53,301 nucleotides of DNA from Burkholderiales bacterium. GTDB lineage: Bacteria > Pseudomonadota > Gammaproteobacteria > Burkholderiales > WYBJ01. The notes under the pieces are model-generated. The model saw only the letters and a program-made list of their open reading frames with translations, was not told the origin of the DNA and did no database searches. A program made the position numbers and the translations under genes. The DNA lies in assembly GCA_020848435.1 (NCBI GenBank), contig JADLAC010000042.1, positions 1 to 53,301 on the forward strand. Reading direction: 5' to 3'. Of the stretch, positions 1 to 9,572 are shown in pieces (position 1 is the stretch's first letter; the number at the start of each line of letters is the position of its first letter).

Positions 1-150
1 CGAAATTCGCCGCACAAAAGATGCCGAGAATCGACGCCATACTTTGTCGCGAATCCTCGCCAGGTGTCCAACCTGGCTGCGGTTCGCTTCGCGTCTGGCG
101 CCGATTTCGACACTTTTGCCATTCAGGGTGCCGTTGTCGGGCTTGGTCAT
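1..150 (-). CDS. Possible 5' part of an unidentified gene running off the left edge
   Basis: A reading frame opens with ATG at 150 and stays open for 50 codons to the window edge. It begins MTKPDNGTLNGKSVEIG and becomes rich in arginine and lysine. I do not recognise the family. Codon use is less GC-biased at third positions than in the genes to the right, so it may be a small gene, a remnant or chance. A dispersed-repeat copy lies just upstream of its start. Nothing here shows a function. Confidence 0.25.
   Translation of the reverse strand, partial: MTKPDNGTLNGKSVEIGARREANRSQVGHLARIRDKVWRRFSASFVRRIS
60..76. repeat. Short hairpin CCAGGT-GTCCA-ACCTGG
   Basis: A perfect 6-bp stem with a 5-nt loop lies about 130 bp past the stop of the FHA gene on its downstream side. 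There is no T-run, so a role as terminator is only a possibility. Confidence 0.3.
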
Positions 151-153
151 ATA

Positions 154-182
154 GCGACGAACCTCGGACTCAGGACGCTAGC
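154..182. repeat. Dispersed repeat, copy 1
   Basis: The stretch GAACCTCGGACTCAGGAC followed by GCTAGC nearly matches positions 45447-45469, where the same sequence is one arm of a 13-bp inverted repeat. Only the right half is recognisable here. Two copies 45 kb apart in non-coding DNA suggest a genome-wide intergenic repeat. Confidence 0.45.
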
Positions 183-204
183 GGACGAAGACCGCCGCGT
201 TCGA

Positions 205-1089
205 TCAATCGGGCTTGGGAGGAAGGAACACCAGCTTCACGGCGAGGTTGCTACCGAAGTGAAGCTGCACGTCCTCATCGAGCAGCGCGGCGCCGTTGAA
301 AGGCAGAGGCTCATCGCCGACATAGGTGCCGTTGGATGAGCCCAGATCGCGCAGGAGTATGCCCTTGCCGGTCGGTTCCAGCTCGGCGTGGCGGCGCGAG
401 ATTCTGGGATCGGCCCACAGCTGGCGCGCGAGCGGCGAGAATTCCGGGTCACGGCCGATGCGCACGGTATGGTCCAGGCGCAGGGTCGAGCCCCAGGGGA
501 AGACCAGCACGGCCTCGCTGACCTGGACGCCGCGGGGCAGATCGGCAGCGTCGATGGGCCCGGTGCGCGGCGGTTGCAGATCGGCGCTCGCCGCTCGCAG
601 CCTGTCGGCCTGGGCTTGCGCATCGGCTGCGAGCGCGCTCAGTCGCCCCGGCTCGAACACGGTCGTACGAATGCCCTCGTTGGGGCGGGTGACCGCGGCG
701 GTCTGCGCACCCGTCCAGGCGCAGGTCGGCGGCGGGAGTCCGCGGTCGCTGAGCAGCAGCTCCACGGCGGTAATCAGCTTGCCGACTTCCTCGCTCGCCG
801 CGGCGAGCTTGGGCGTGAACTGCCGGTGCATCCAGACTTCCGCGACCGGGCCGTGCAGCGGTGCGCCCAGAAAGCGCCGGAACGCAGCGCGCGCGTGACA
901 GGCGTCGTCCAGCTCCACGCCCGAGAGTTGGTACCAGCGCTCCAGCAGCACCATCTTGTAGTGCGCAATCGAAATCGGGATGCCGAGCTTGGCCTCGACG
1001 CTAGCCATCCAGGGGGCAAGCGTATTCCAGTCGAGGCGGGCTGCGGCGAGATCGAGGAAGTCGTCGGGTTCGGCAGCTTCGCTCAACAC
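205..1089 (-). CDS. FHA-domain protein with IS5-transposase-like N-terminal domain
   Basis: About 294 aa. The C-terminal 85 residues (about 207-290) are a forkhead-associated phosphothreonine-binding domain: IGRD, then SRRHAEL, then DLGSSNGTYV, all the conserved recognition loops. Residues 8-95 resemble the N-terminal domain of IS5/IS1182-type transposases (RWYQLSGVELDDA then FRRFLG), but no DDE catalytic domain follows. I chose GTG at 1089, with GGGAGA just upstream, over an ATG at 1206 whose extra 39 residues look non-coding. It lies downstream of chpA in the same direction, about 200 bp away. It probably reads a phosphorylated partner; no kinase is visible nearby. FHA call sure, N-terminal call moderately sure. 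Confidence 0.8.
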   Translation of the reverse strand: MLSEAAEPDDFLDLAAARLDWNTLAPWMASVEAKLGIPISIAHYKMVLLERWYQLSGVELDDACHARAAFRRFLGAPLHGPVAEVWMHRQFTPKLAAASEEVGKLITAVELLLSDRGLPPPTCAWTGAQTAAVTRPNEGIRTTVFEPGRLSALAADAQAQADRLRAASADLQPPRTGPIDAADLPRGVQVSEAVLVFPWGSTLRLDHTVRIGRDPEFSPLARQLWADPRISRRHAELEPTGKGILLRDLGSSNGTYVGDEPLPFNGAALLDEDVQLHFGSNLAVKLVFLPPKPD

Positions 1090-1288
1090 CTGTCTCCCGT
1101 GGGCAAGGCACGCCGGGGCGGATCGTGCCGCCCGCATCGCGGCACACGGCCGCACGAGCGCGTAACATGCAGTGGGCGGAACGTCGATGCGGTCGGCAGA
1201 TCGCACGTGACATGCCCGTGGCGCCGCTCGGACGCGATTTCAGCGTCCGCGACCGGAGGCGGTCTTCGTGCAGGGTTGGGAGGACCAG

Positions 1289-4200
1289 CTAGGCCGCGCG
1301 TTCGGCCGGGCGGCGGCCGAGCAGATCGGCCACGCACGCAGTCAATTCATCTTCGGGATAAGGTTTGCCGAAGCAGGCATCGACGCCCAGATCGAGCGCG
1401 CGCCGTTGATGTCTTTCCGCGAGCCGAGACGTGACCAGGATGATGGGGATGCCCGCGGTGCGCGCGTCGGCGCGCAGATGGCGCGTGAGCTCGAAGCCGT
1501 CCATGCGCGGCATTTCGATATCGAGGATGACGACATCCGGTAATTCTTGCTGAATGTGGGCGAGCGCCTCGATGCCGTCTTTGGCGCTCGAGACGCGATA
1601 GCCCGCGCGCATCAGCAGACGCCCGGTCAGACGCCGAACGGTCAATGAGTCGTCCACGACCAGGACGTGCGCCGCCGTTTCGGCGGCATTCGGACGGATC
1701 TCGCGCATGGCATCATCTGGCGGGCCGAGCTGGCCGCGCCCGTGGAGCTGCAACGGATCGATGACCAGCACCACTTGGCCATGGCTGAGCAGCGTCGCGC
1801 CTTGCAACCCGGGCACGCGGGCGAGCTGTGGCCCCAGCGCCTTGAGCACGATCTCCTGCTTGCGCAAGGCCTGGTCGACGTGCAGCGCGAGGCGATGCTC
1901 GCCGCTGCGCAAGAGCAGCAGCGTATTGCTGCGCTTGACGTCCGTCGGCTCGGCCTGTCCCAGCAGGCGAGGCAGGTAATGCAAGCGATAGCGCTCGCCA
2001 TTCCAGGCGAGACAACGCTCGGCATATGCGGCCGCCAGCGCCTCTGCCGGGAGCTCGAATACGTGCTCGACCAGGCTGGCCGGGATGGCGTAGCTCGCCG
2101 CGCCCGAGCGCACCAGGAGCGCCTGCGACTGGGCGAGCGCCAGCGGGAAGCGGATGCGAAAGCTCGCGCCTTGACCGGGCAGCGAGCTGACCTCGATGCT
2201 GCCGCCGATGGCTGCCAGCTCGGAGCGCACCACGTCGAGTCCGATCCCGCGACCCGAAGTGGCGGTGATCGAGCGCGCGGTCGAGAACCCCGGCGTGAAT
2301 ATCATCCGAAAGAGCGCGGCATCGGGCGGGCGATCGCCCGGCGCGATCAGCCCGAGCCGCAGCGCCTCGAGTTGGATCGACGCCGGATCGAGTCCGGCTC
2401 CGTCGTCAGCGAGCGTGAGCACGTTCTCGTGCTCGTTCTGTTCCAGCGCCAGGCGGATCTGCCCGCATGTCGGCTTGCCGAGGGCCAAGCGCTCCTCGCG
2501 CGCTTCGATCCCGTGCGCCATGGCGTTGCGCAACATGTGTTCGAGCGGAGCAGCCACGCGTTGCAAGATGCCACGGTCGATCTCGATCGCTTCGCCCGTG
2601 ATCGCGAGCGCGGCGTCGCGCTCCACCAGGCGTGCAGCCTGACGCACGGTGCGCTGGAGGCGCTCCGTCAAGGTGCCGAAGGGCACGCTGCGCAGCTCGA
2701 TCAGTTGTTGTTGGACTTCGCGCGCCAGGCGGTGCTGCAATCCGATCGCCGCCGCGCTTTCGGCGGCGCCGGCGACGAGCCCTTGCTGGATCACCTGCAC
2801 ATCGTGCAGGCTCTCCGCCATCATGCGGGTCAGCTCCTGCAGCCGGGTGTAGCGATCGAGCTCCAGCGGATCGAGCTCGTGCAACGCCGGCTTCGCCGCA
2901 TCTAGCCGCGACTGCATCTGGCTGTCGGCCTGGAGCTGGGTTTCGCGCAATTGCGTGCGCAGCCGCGCGACACTCTCGGCGAGGTCCTCCAGCGATTGCT
3001 TCAGCGTGTCGATTTCACTTTCGGCCCGCGCGCGCGCGCTGCCGAGCGCGTCGATTCGATCCAGCAGCGCGTCGAGGACGCTCGCATCGATGCGAAGCGT
3101 CGCCGCGCCGCGTGTCAGCGCGCTCGCGGCCTCGTCCGCGGGGTCTTGCGCCGAGCTCTCGGCCGCGCGGCGCGATCGATCCAGCTCCTGCGCATCGAGC
3201 GCATCGATGGCTTCGGCGATGGCGTCGAGCTCCTGGCGCAGGGCCGCGAACAAGGCGTCGCTCTGCTCGCTGTCTTCGATCGCCATGCCAACCCGGCTTT
3301 CCATGGCGTGGGTCAGCGCCCCGACGTGCATGGCACCGGCCATGCGCGCGCTGCCTTTGAGCGTGTGCAGCGCGCGCGCGATGCTCCGTGCCGGCGCGAG
3401 GTCGGCGCGCCGGCGGCGCCATGACTCGAGCTGCGCGCCGATCTGCGGCATGAGCCGATGGGCCTCGTCGAGGAACAGCGGCAAGAGCTGAGGATCGAGC
3501 TCGTCGGAAGCGTGTGCGGATGCAGCCTCGTCCGCCAGGCTGGTAGCCGCGGCGACACGCGCTGCCGCGGCTTCCATCGCGGCGCGCGCCGCCGCGCTCA
3601 AACGATAGGCGCGATCGGGCGCCGCACAGGGCGAGCGCTTGTCGCGCACCTCGACCAACATCTCGGCCAAGGCCGTCCGAGTGGCTCGCAGCTCGCCGAC
3701 CAGCGCCGCCCCCGGGCCTGTGCCGTTCAGTTGTTGCAGGCACTCTTCCAGCGCGCAGGCGAGCTCGGCGACGGCCGCAAAGCCGGTGGTGCGCGAGCTG
3801 CTCGTGAGCGTGTGCGCGGCGCGAGTCAGCTCCTCGCCGAGCGGCTGATCGGGATCGCGCTCGGCGCGATCGAGCTCGGTATCGAGGGTAGCCAGGTGGG
3901 CGGTCGTCTCGCGCAAGTAAATCTGAAACAACGTCTCGGACAGCGTCACCTCGCCGATGACGACCTGCGCCGCCGCCGGCGCCTCGACCACGGCGTCGTT
4001 CGCCGCCGCAGCCTCCGAGCCATCGTTCGCGCTTGCGCCGGCCGCTTCGTCCTGCGATCGCAGCAGCTCCGCGCGGTCGATGATCGCAGGATAGGCGCGC
4101 AGATCGATCTGCCAGCCCGCGCCCAGCTCGGCGATCGAGCCGCGCAGCGCGCGCACCGCGTCCTCGATCAGTTGTACCACCTCGCTCGACACCGAAGGCC

Positions 4201-6322
4201 GAAGCTCGAGCCAGAAATCGAGCGTGCGCTCGAGCTGCCACGCGACGTGGCCGAGGTCGTCCAGACCGACCAGGCGCGCGCTGCCTTTGAGCGTGTGGAA
4301 GCCGCGTCGCAGCGTGGCGAGCGCATCGAGATCGCTCGGCGCCGCGTCGAGCCGCGCCAGCAAGGCATCCATGCTTGCCAGGACGTCGTTTGCTTCCTCG
4401 ACATAGATGCCTTGCATGTCGCTGGCGTCGAGGGCGATCGGCGAGCCTTCGGCTGCCGGCGCGGCAAGCGTGTCGGCAGGCGCCGGCGCATCGCCCGGCT
4501 CGATGTAGGCTTGCGGCGGCGCGTTCGCCGCGAGGGCATCGGCTTCGCCGAGCGCGTCCGCATCGCTCGTCTCGGCCGGCGGCACCCAGCCCGTGGCGCC
4601 GGCGGGATGCGCATCCTCGCGCGCCAAGCGCTGCACGAATCCGAGCAGGATGTCTTCGTTGGGTGTATCGCCGTGCTGCATCGCCTGGACGTAGAACCCA
4701 AGGCACGACAGGCCGTCGGCGACCCATTCGAGCGAGGCGCGAGTGAGCGCGGCATCGTCCGATACGCTCAGCTTCATCAGGTGCAGGCACGCCGACAGCA
4801 CCCCGTTGGCGCGGCTCAAGCCGAGCATCTTGAGGGCGCCCGCGATCTGGCGCACGCTTGCTTCCAGTGATGCGAGATTCGCCGCTGTCCCAGGATTGCG
4901 CGCGATCTGGTCGATCGACTGCTCGATCTGGTGCAGGTTCTCCAGGATTTCGCGCGCGACCTGGCCGCGGATCCGGTGGTAGTTGCGCCGCTGGGTGATG
5001 TCGTCGCGCGCTGCGCCCGCGGGCGTGCCGGCATCGCCGCGCGGCTTCACCGCGTCCAGCAGCCACCCGATCATGACCGCGACTTGCTGATCGATATCGG
5101 GCGGCGGGCTGGTGAAGTGATCGAGCATGCCTTCCATGAACAGAAACGCGGCCGCCATTTCCAGCGCGAGCACTTCGTTCGGCGACGGATAGAGATCGGG
5201 CAGCTTGGAGCCGATCAGAGCCACGACGTCGAGCAGCCGTACCAGCCGATAGTGGCCGAGATCGCGCGCGGTCGCCTTCAACGCGCCGATGTGTTCGCGC
5301 AGCTGCCGCAAGTGCTGCCCGCTGCCGGCGGTATAGCGCGCCCACGAGTCTTCGACCGCGCTCAGGCGCCGGCGCATGTCGTCGAGCACGGGCGCGAGCG
5401 CCGATTGATCGTATTCCAGCGTCCCCGAGACGCAGAATTCGGGCACCTGCGCGTCGAGCCGATAGAGCTGCTTCACCTCCCGCACGCGCTGCGACAATGC
5501 AGGACACAGCGCAAGCGGGTACAGCACTTCGCGCATGAGGACGGGGGCGTGCATCGCCTCCCCGGTTGCGACGTCGCGCATGAGGCGTTCGATGCGCCCG
5601 AGCGTGGACCTGATCGTTGGCGCGTCGCCGCCGGAGGGATGCAGCAGGACATCGATGAGGGCGCCGGCTGCCCACCACAGTCCCGGCGGCGCAGCGAGCG
5701 CGTGGGCCACCTGGGCGACGGCATCGAGCGCTGCTCGCATCATGCGCGGCCCCTGGCCGAGCCCCGGCTGCTTGAGCCATAGCAGAAAGCCGCGCTGGAA
5801 CACCGCCCGGCAATGTGCTACGTGGCGGCCCACGTCGTCGTCCGCGGCCGCGCTCGGCTGACCGGTGCGCGGTGGCGCGGCGCTCACGTCGGGAAAGAAC
5901 AAGTCGAGCTCGGATACGCCGTCGCGGCCCGACAGCTCGTTCAGCTCGCGATACACCGGAAACAGCTTCAGCGGCACGTCGAGCTCGCCCTTCGCCAGGT
6001 CGTCGAGGTACTGGCACAGTGCGAACATGGCGCGGTCCAGAACCGAGGCGTTCACGTGCGTCAACTTCGCCGGCGCGCTCGCCGCATGCCGAACGGCATC
6101 CTCGATGGCGGCACAGAAGCGCGCCGCGCCCTCCAGGCTCACGATCGCGATCGCGCCGCGCACCTGCCGCATATGCTGCGCGCATTCGAGCAGCGGCCGC
6201 TCACGCGCCTCGCCGCGGCTCAGCGCGCCCGCCAATGCCTGTCGCGCAGCCGCGACCGAGCGGTCGATCTCGCCTTTCAGCCAGACCAGGGAGGTGCCGC
6301 TGTGAAGCTGCTCCGCGCCCAT
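1289..6322 (-). CDS. chpA: Hybrid chemotaxis histidine kinase of the type IV pilus Chp pathway
   Basis: 1677 aa, a CheA-type kinase that takes signals from PilJ through PilI and phosphorylates PilG and PilH to control pilus motors and cAMP-linked surface responses. In order: a long helical FimL-like N-terminal region; Hpt domains with phosphoacceptor histidines near residues 678 (HTLKGSAR), 837 (HTLTSSSR) and 986 (HTLKGSAR); a dimerisation coiled coil; the HATPase with its N box near 1266 (RNAMAHGIEA) and G boxes DDGAG and GRGIGLDVV; a CheW-like domain; and a C-terminal receiver with VVDDS and phosphoacceptor aspartate near 1599 (ILDIEMPRMDG). The ATG at 6322 lies 4 bp after the pilJ stop. 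The Pseudomonas homologue is longer with more Hpt modules. Confidence 0.93.
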   Translation of the reverse strand: MGAEQLHSGTSLVWLKGEIDRSVAAARQALAGALSRGEARERPLLECAQHMRQVRGAIAIVSLEGAARFCAAIEDAVRHAASAPAKLTHVNASVLDRAMFALCQYLDDLAKGELDVPLKLFPVYRELNELSGRDGVSELDLFFPDVSAAPPRTGQPSAAADDDVGRHVAHCRAVFQRGFLLWLKQPGLGQGPRMMRAALDAVAQVAHALAAPPGLWWAAGALIDVLLHPSGGDAPTIRSTLGRIERLMRDVATGEAMHAPVLMREVLYPLALCPALSQRVREVKQLYRLDAQVPEFCVSGTLEYDQSALAPVLDDMRRRLSAVEDSWARYTAGSGQHLRQLREHIGALKATARDLGHYRLVRLLDVVALIGSKLPDLYPSPNEVLALEMAAAFLFMEGMLDHFTSPPPDIDQQVAVMIGWLLDAVKPRGDAGTPAGAARDDITQRRNYHRIRGQVAREILENLHQIEQSIDQIARNPGTAANLASLEASVRQIAGALKMLGLSRANGVLSACLHLMKLSVSDDAALTRASLEWVADGLSCLGFYVQAMQHGDTPNEDILLGFVQRLAREDAHPAGATGWVPPAETSDADALGEADALAANAPPQAYIEPGDAPAPADTLAAPAAEGSPIALDASDMQGIYVEEANDVLASMDALLARLDAAPSDLDALATLRRGFHTLKGSARLVGLDDLGHVAWQLERTLDFWLELRPSVSSEVVQLIEDAVRALRGSIAELGAGWQIDLRAYPAIIDRAELLRSQDEAAGASANDGSEAAAANDAVVEAPAAAQVVIGEVTLSETLFQIYLRETTAHLATLDTELDRAERDPDQPLGEELTRAAHTLTSSSRTTGFAAVAELACALEECLQQLNGTGPGAALVGELRATRTALAEMLVEVRDKRSPCAAPDRAYRLSAAARAAMEAAAARVAAATSLADEAASAHASDELDPQLLPLFLDEAHRLMPQIGAQLESWRRRRADLAPARSIARALHTLKGSARMAGAMHVGALTHAMESRVGMAIEDSEQSDALFAALRQELDAIAEAIDALDAQELDRSRRAAESSAQDPADEAASALTRGAATLRIDASVLDALLDRIDALGSARARAESEIDTLKQSLEDLAESVARLRTQLRETQLQADSQMQSRLDAAKPALHELDPLELDRYTRLQELTRMMAESLHDVQVIQQGLVAGAAESAAAIGLQHRLAREVQQQLIELRSVPFGTLTERLQRTVRQAARLVERDAALAITGEAIEIDRGILQRVAAPLEHMLRNAMAHGIEAREERLALGKPTCGQIRLALEQNEHENVLTLADDGAGLDPASIQLEALRLGLIAPGDRPPDAALFRMIFTPGFSTARSITATSGRGIGLDVVRSELAAIGGSIEVSSLPGQGASFRIRFPLALAQSQALLVRSGAASYAIPASLVEHVFELPAEALAAAYAERCLAWNGERYRLHYLPRLLGQAEPTDVKRSNTLLLLRSGEHRLALHVDQALRKQEIVLKALGPQLARVPGLQGATLLSHGQVVLVIDPLQLHGRGQLGPPDDAMREIRPNAAETAAHVLVVDDSLTVRRLTGRLLMRAGYRVSSAKDGIEALAHIQQELPDVVILDIEMPRMDGFELTRHLRADARTAGIPIILVTSRLAERHQRRALDLGVDACFGKPYPEDELTACVADLLGRRPAERAA

Positions 6323-6326
6323 GGCA

Positions 6327-8072
6327 TCAGGACAGCTTGAAGCCGGCCACCGACTGCTTCAGCGCGGCTGCGAGCGCGGCCAGGCGCGCGCTGGAGTCGG
6401 CGCTGCGGCGCGCGGCGCCGGCGCTGAGCGCGGTAATGCGCAGGATGTCGCTCATGTGCGAGCGGACCGACTCGGCCGCTTCGGTTTGCTCGCTGGTCGC
6501 GGTCGAGATGCGGTCGGTGAGGACCGCGAGCTTGCGCGAAACCTGATCGATGCGGGCGAGCGATTGCCCGGCGGCATCGGCAAGACGTGCCTGGTCGACC
6601 ACCTCCTGGGTGCTTCGCTCCATGGCGAGAGTCGCATCCTGGGTGTCGGCCTGGATGGTCTGGACGATGGCGCGAATGCGATGCGTCGCCTGGGCCGAAC
6701 GCTCGGCCAGAGCTTGTACCTCGTCGGCGACCCGGTCGTAGCCGCGCCCGGCGCTGCCCCCCGCGTGTGCCTGAATCGCGGCGTTCAATGCGAGCACGTT
6801 GGTGCGCTCGCTGAGGTCGGAAATGAGGTCGACGATTTCGAAGATTTCCTGTGCGCTCTCGCCCAGGTGCTTGATGCGCTTGGCCGCGACCTGGAAGCGC
6901 TCGCGCATGCGGTTCATGCCCTCGATCGCGTGATCGACGGCCTGCCTGCCCTCGGCGGCCGCGGCGAGCGAGACTTGGGCTACGCCGGCGGATTCGGCGG
7001 CGCGTTGCGAGACGCGAATGATGGACGCGACGATGCCCGCTACCGCCGCGTTGGCGGCCACGACTCGTTGCGATTCGCGCTGCGCGGCGTTCAGCAGCTC
7101 CCCGGTGATCGTCTGCGCCTCAGCGCAGCGGCGCGCAAGTTCGCCGGTGGCCGCGTTGATGCTGCCGACCAGGCGCCGCAACTCCGTGACCGCGAAGTTC
7201 ACGGCGTCGGCGAGCGCACCGGTCTGCTCGTCGCCGATGTTGGCGTGTACCGTGAGGTCGCCTTGAGCGAGATCGCTGATCTCGTCGAGCAGCTTGAGGA
7301 TCGCCCTCTGGGTGCGCTGGTTGGCCCGGCGGGTCTGCGCCACCGCTTCCCGGTTTGTTTCGGCGGCACGCATGGCATCGTTGCGCACCGTTCGCGCGGC
7401 GAATCCGAGCAAAAACAATGCAGCCGCGGCTGCTGCTGATGCGCTCCAGATGAGCACGCGACCGAGGTCGTCCGCGGCCGGTGCAGCCAGCCGGCTGCTT
7501 TGCAGCAGCAGTAATTCGCCGGCCCGAGCGATCTCGCCCGCGACCGCGCGGCGCTCGGCGTGCGCCGGATCGGCTTCGGCGCTTTCGCCGCCACCGCTCG
7601 GCGCCAGCATGCGCGCGATGTGCGCCTCGGCGTCGTGCCACGTGCGTGCGATCTCGGCCGCGGCCGTCGTCGAGAATACTGCCGGCGCATGCGCCCCGAT
7701 CGAGCCCAACCTGGCCGTGAACTGCTTGCGCGCGAGCTGTAGCTGATCGATCGCTGCCGCATCGCCGAGGCTTGCCCGCTGCGATGTCGCGACGATCCGC
7801 TGCCCCAGCATTTGCAGCTCGGCGCTGCCGATGCGGCGGGTGAGCGCGTGCTCGTGCTGGCGCTTGTCCAGGGCGAACAGGATGACCGCCAGGCTTAGCG
7901 CGACGAATGCCGCCCCGATCGAGGCCCACGCCCGGCGCGATAGCGGCCGGTATGCCGCGGGCATCGCGTCGCGTTGGGCGGCAAGCCCCGGCGCCTCGCT
8001 TTGCGCCGCGGCCACGCCGGCGTCAGGCGCGCTGCCGTGGGGAAGGCTGAGGCCGGTCGGGTCGGAGACCAT
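6327..8072 (-). CDS. pilJ: Methyl-accepting chemotaxis protein of the type IV pilus pathway
   Basis: 581 aa inner-membrane chemoreceptor. A first membrane helix lies about residues 48-70, a periplasmic helical sensor follows to about 205, a second helix spans roughly 208-230 (rich in A and L), then a HAMP-like linker and a long coiled-coil signalling domain. The hairpin tip reads LNAAIQAHAGGSAGRGY then VADEVQALAER. The tip HAGGSAGRGY differs from the common AMAGEAGRGF form but fits the PilJ class. It sits between pilI and chpA with gaps of 16 and 4 bp, the usual order of this operon. PilJ senses pilus retraction or pilin contact at the poles in model species. Confidence 0.93.
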   Translation of the reverse strand: MVSDPTGLSLPHGSAPDAGVAAAQSEAPGLAAQRDAMPAAYRPLSRRAWASIGAAFVALSLAVILFALDKRQHEHALTRRIGSAELQMLGQRIVATSQRASLGDAAAIDQLQLARKQFTARLGSIGAHAPAVFSTTAAAEIARTWHDAEAHIARMLAPSGGGESAEADPAHAERRAVAGEIARAGELLLLQSSRLAAPAADDLGRVLIWSASAAAAAALFLLGFAARTVRNDAMRAAETNREAVAQTRRANQRTQRAILKLLDEISDLAQGDLTVHANIGDEQTGALADAVNFAVTELRRLVGSINAATGELARRCAEAQTITGELLNAAQRESQRVVAANAAVAGIVASIIRVSQRAAESAGVAQVSLAAAAEGRQAVDHAIEGMNRMRERFQVAAKRIKHLGESAQEIFEIVDLISDLSERTNVLALNAAIQAHAGGSAGRGYDRVADEVQALAERSAQATHRIRAIVQTIQADTQDATLAMERSTQEVVDQARLADAAGQSLARIDQVSRKLAVLTDRISTATSEQTEAAESVRSHMSDILRITALSAGAARRSADSSARLAALAAALKQSVAGFKLS

Positions 8073-8088
8073 GGCGGCGCGGGTGCGG

Positions 8089-8595
8089 CTACAGCTCGAC
8101 CGCGAGGAAGTCCGGATCGGCGACTAGCGCGGGCAGGTAGAGCGCGGCCCAGCGCCGGCGCTCCTCGTCGCGGTAGTATCCTTGGATCCAGGCGGGCTGC
8201 TGCGCCTCATCGGGCTCGCGCACGAAGCGATCGAGCTGCCGCAAGCCGACGACCCCGCTGAACAGCAGGGCGCCCATGATGCGGTGCTTTTCGGCGATCA
8301 ACACCAGGCGCGCGCGCTCGCTCGCCGCGGCCGGCCCCGCGCCGAGGAATGCGCCGAAATCCACCACGCTCACCAGCGCGCCGCGCACACTGGCGAGGCC
8401 GGCGAACCAAGGCTTGGTCAGTGGAACGGGCACCAGCTCCGGCACCGGCATCACTTCGCTCACGTCGTCGAGATCGAGCAGCCAATGCTCGTCGCCGAGC
8501 TGCATGCCCAGGCGTGACGCGGTCTGCTCCGCCGGCGCGCCGCCATGGGCGGGCAGCGGGTGTGCCGGGGAGGCGGCGAGCGGACCGACGGACAT
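8089..8595 (-). CDS. pilI: CheW-like adaptor of the type IV pilus pathway
   Basis: 168 aa from ATG at 8595; the frame stays open upstream but that part is antisense to pilH. It has a CheW fold: residues from about 30 on show LGDEHWLLDLDDVSEVMPVP, then a GLASVRGALVSVVDF block typical of the CheW core. It should couple the receptor PilJ to the kinase ChpA in the polar array. It starts 4 bp after the pilH stop and ends 16 bp before pilJ, so the genes are almost certainly cotranscribed. Confidence 0.9.
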   Translation of the reverse strand: MSVGPLAASPAHPLPAHGGAPAEQTASRLGMQLGDEHWLLDLDDVSEVMPVPELVPVPLTKPWFAGLASVRGALVSVVDFGAFLGAGPAAASERARLVLIAEKHRIMGALLFSGVVGLRQLDRFVREPDEAQQPAWIQGYYRDEERRRWAALYLPALVADPDFLAVEL

Positions 8596-8599
8596 CGCG

Positions 8600-8965
8600 C
8601 TAGCCCAGCGCTGCGATCTTCGCCAGCAGCTCCTGGCGGCGGATCGGCTTGACGATGAATTCACGCGCGCCCTGGCGCATGCCCCAGACCCGGTCGCTCG
8701 GCTGGCGCTTCGACGTACAGATGATGATCGGTATGTCGCGGGTGTCATCGCCGCGTTGCAGCTCGCGGGTTGCCTCGAAACCGTTCTCTCCGGGCATGAC
8801 GATGTCCATCAGCACGAGATCCGGACGCCGCTCGCGGATGCGCACGTAAGCCTCTTCCGCGCTTTCCGCGGTCTGCACTTCATAGCCGCCCGCTACCAGC
8901 AGCTCGGCGATGAAATGCCGGTCAGTGGGGGAGTCGTCGATCACCAGGACGGTGCGGATGGGCAT
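8600..8965 (-). CDS. pilH: Single-domain response regulator PilH
   Basis: 121 aa, a free-standing receiver domain. Acidic residues D10 and D11 (VIDDS), phosphoacceptor D54 (LMDIVMPGENG) and K106 (VKP) are all present. There is no output domain, as expected for a CheY-like partner of ChpA. PilH acts with or against PilG to set pilus retraction and cAMP level in model species. ATG at 8965 gives a normal family length; the open frame upstream is antisense to nothing but overlaps pilG in another frame and is not used. Confidence 0.92.
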   Translation of the reverse strand: MPIRTVLVIDDSPTDRHFIAELLVAGGYEVQTAESAEEAYVRIRERRPDLVLMDIVMPGENGFEATRELQRGDDTRDIPIIICTSKRQPSDRVWGMRQGAREFIVKPIRRQELLAKIAALG

Positions 8966-8982
8966 GGCGGGGCGAGCGTGCG

Positions 8983-9375
8983 TCAAACCCGGACCCGGAC
9001 GTGATCGTAAACCGCCTTGATCAAGCCGTCGCGGGTGAAAGGTTTGGTGATGTAGAGATCCGATCCGGCGAGCCTGCCGCGGGCGCGGTCGAATAGGCCA
9101 TCCTTGCTGGAAAGCATGATGACCGGCGTCGAGGCGAACTTCGGGTGGCGCTTGATGAGTTCGCACGTCTGGTAGCCGTCGAGCCGCGGCATCATGATAT
9201 CGACGAAGACGATGTGCGGCTCGTGGTCGGCGATCTTGACCAGCGCGTCGAAGCCGTCCTCGGCCAGGATGACCTCGCACCCGGCCTGACTCAGGTAGAG
9301 CTCGGCGCTGCGCCGGATGGTGTTGGAGTCGTCGATCACCAGCACCCGGATGGGAGGCTGCGCTTCCTGCTGCAC
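8983..9375 (-). CDS. pilG: Single-domain response regulator PilG
   Basis: 130 aa receiver-only protein. VIDDSNTIRR carries the acidic pair, VFVDIMMPRLDGYQT the phosphoacceptor aspartate, and ITKPFTRDG the conserved lysine. I chose GTG at 9375 because AAAAGGAA lies about 7 bp upstream and residues before it (cysteine- and glycine-rich) look non-coding; an ATG at 9477 would add 34 residues. First gene of the pilGHIJ-chpA unit, with a promoter candidate about 170 bp upstream. PilG usually promotes pilus extension through the extension ATPase and activates adenylate cyclase. Confidence 0.9.
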   Translation of the reverse strand: MQQEAQPPIRVLVIDDSNTIRRSAELYLSQAGCEVILAEDGFDALVKIADHEPHIVFVDIMMPRLDGYQTCELIKRHPKFASTPVIMLSSKDGLFDRARGRLAGSDLYITKPFTRDGLIKAVYDHVRVRV

Positions 9376-9542
9376 GTCGGTGTTCCTTTTGCGGCCGCTC
9401 GCACGCCCGCCGGTCGCCTCGGGGCAAACCAGGCAGCGCGTACACTCCCCGCCGCAAGGCCCGCCGCCTCCGGCCATACGCGCGGCGGGTTGCGAGTAGC
9501 GTGGTTCCCCGCTCGCCGGCGGAGATACCGATCAAGACCAGA

Positions 9543-9572
9543 CTTATTCTCACAATGGGCGCGGTGTGTCAA
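9543..9572 (-). promoter_or_regulatory. Candidate sigma-70 promoter of the pil-chp operon
   Basis: On the minus strand a perfect -35 TTGACA (9567-9572) is followed after 18 bp by AATAAG (9543-9548). Transcription would start near 9535 and leave a leader of about 160 nt before pilG. Confidence 0.4.

Noticed and set aside
1667..4870. Long plus-strand frames opposite chpA
   Set aside because: Their composition mirrors the codons of chpA, which has clear domains on the other strand.
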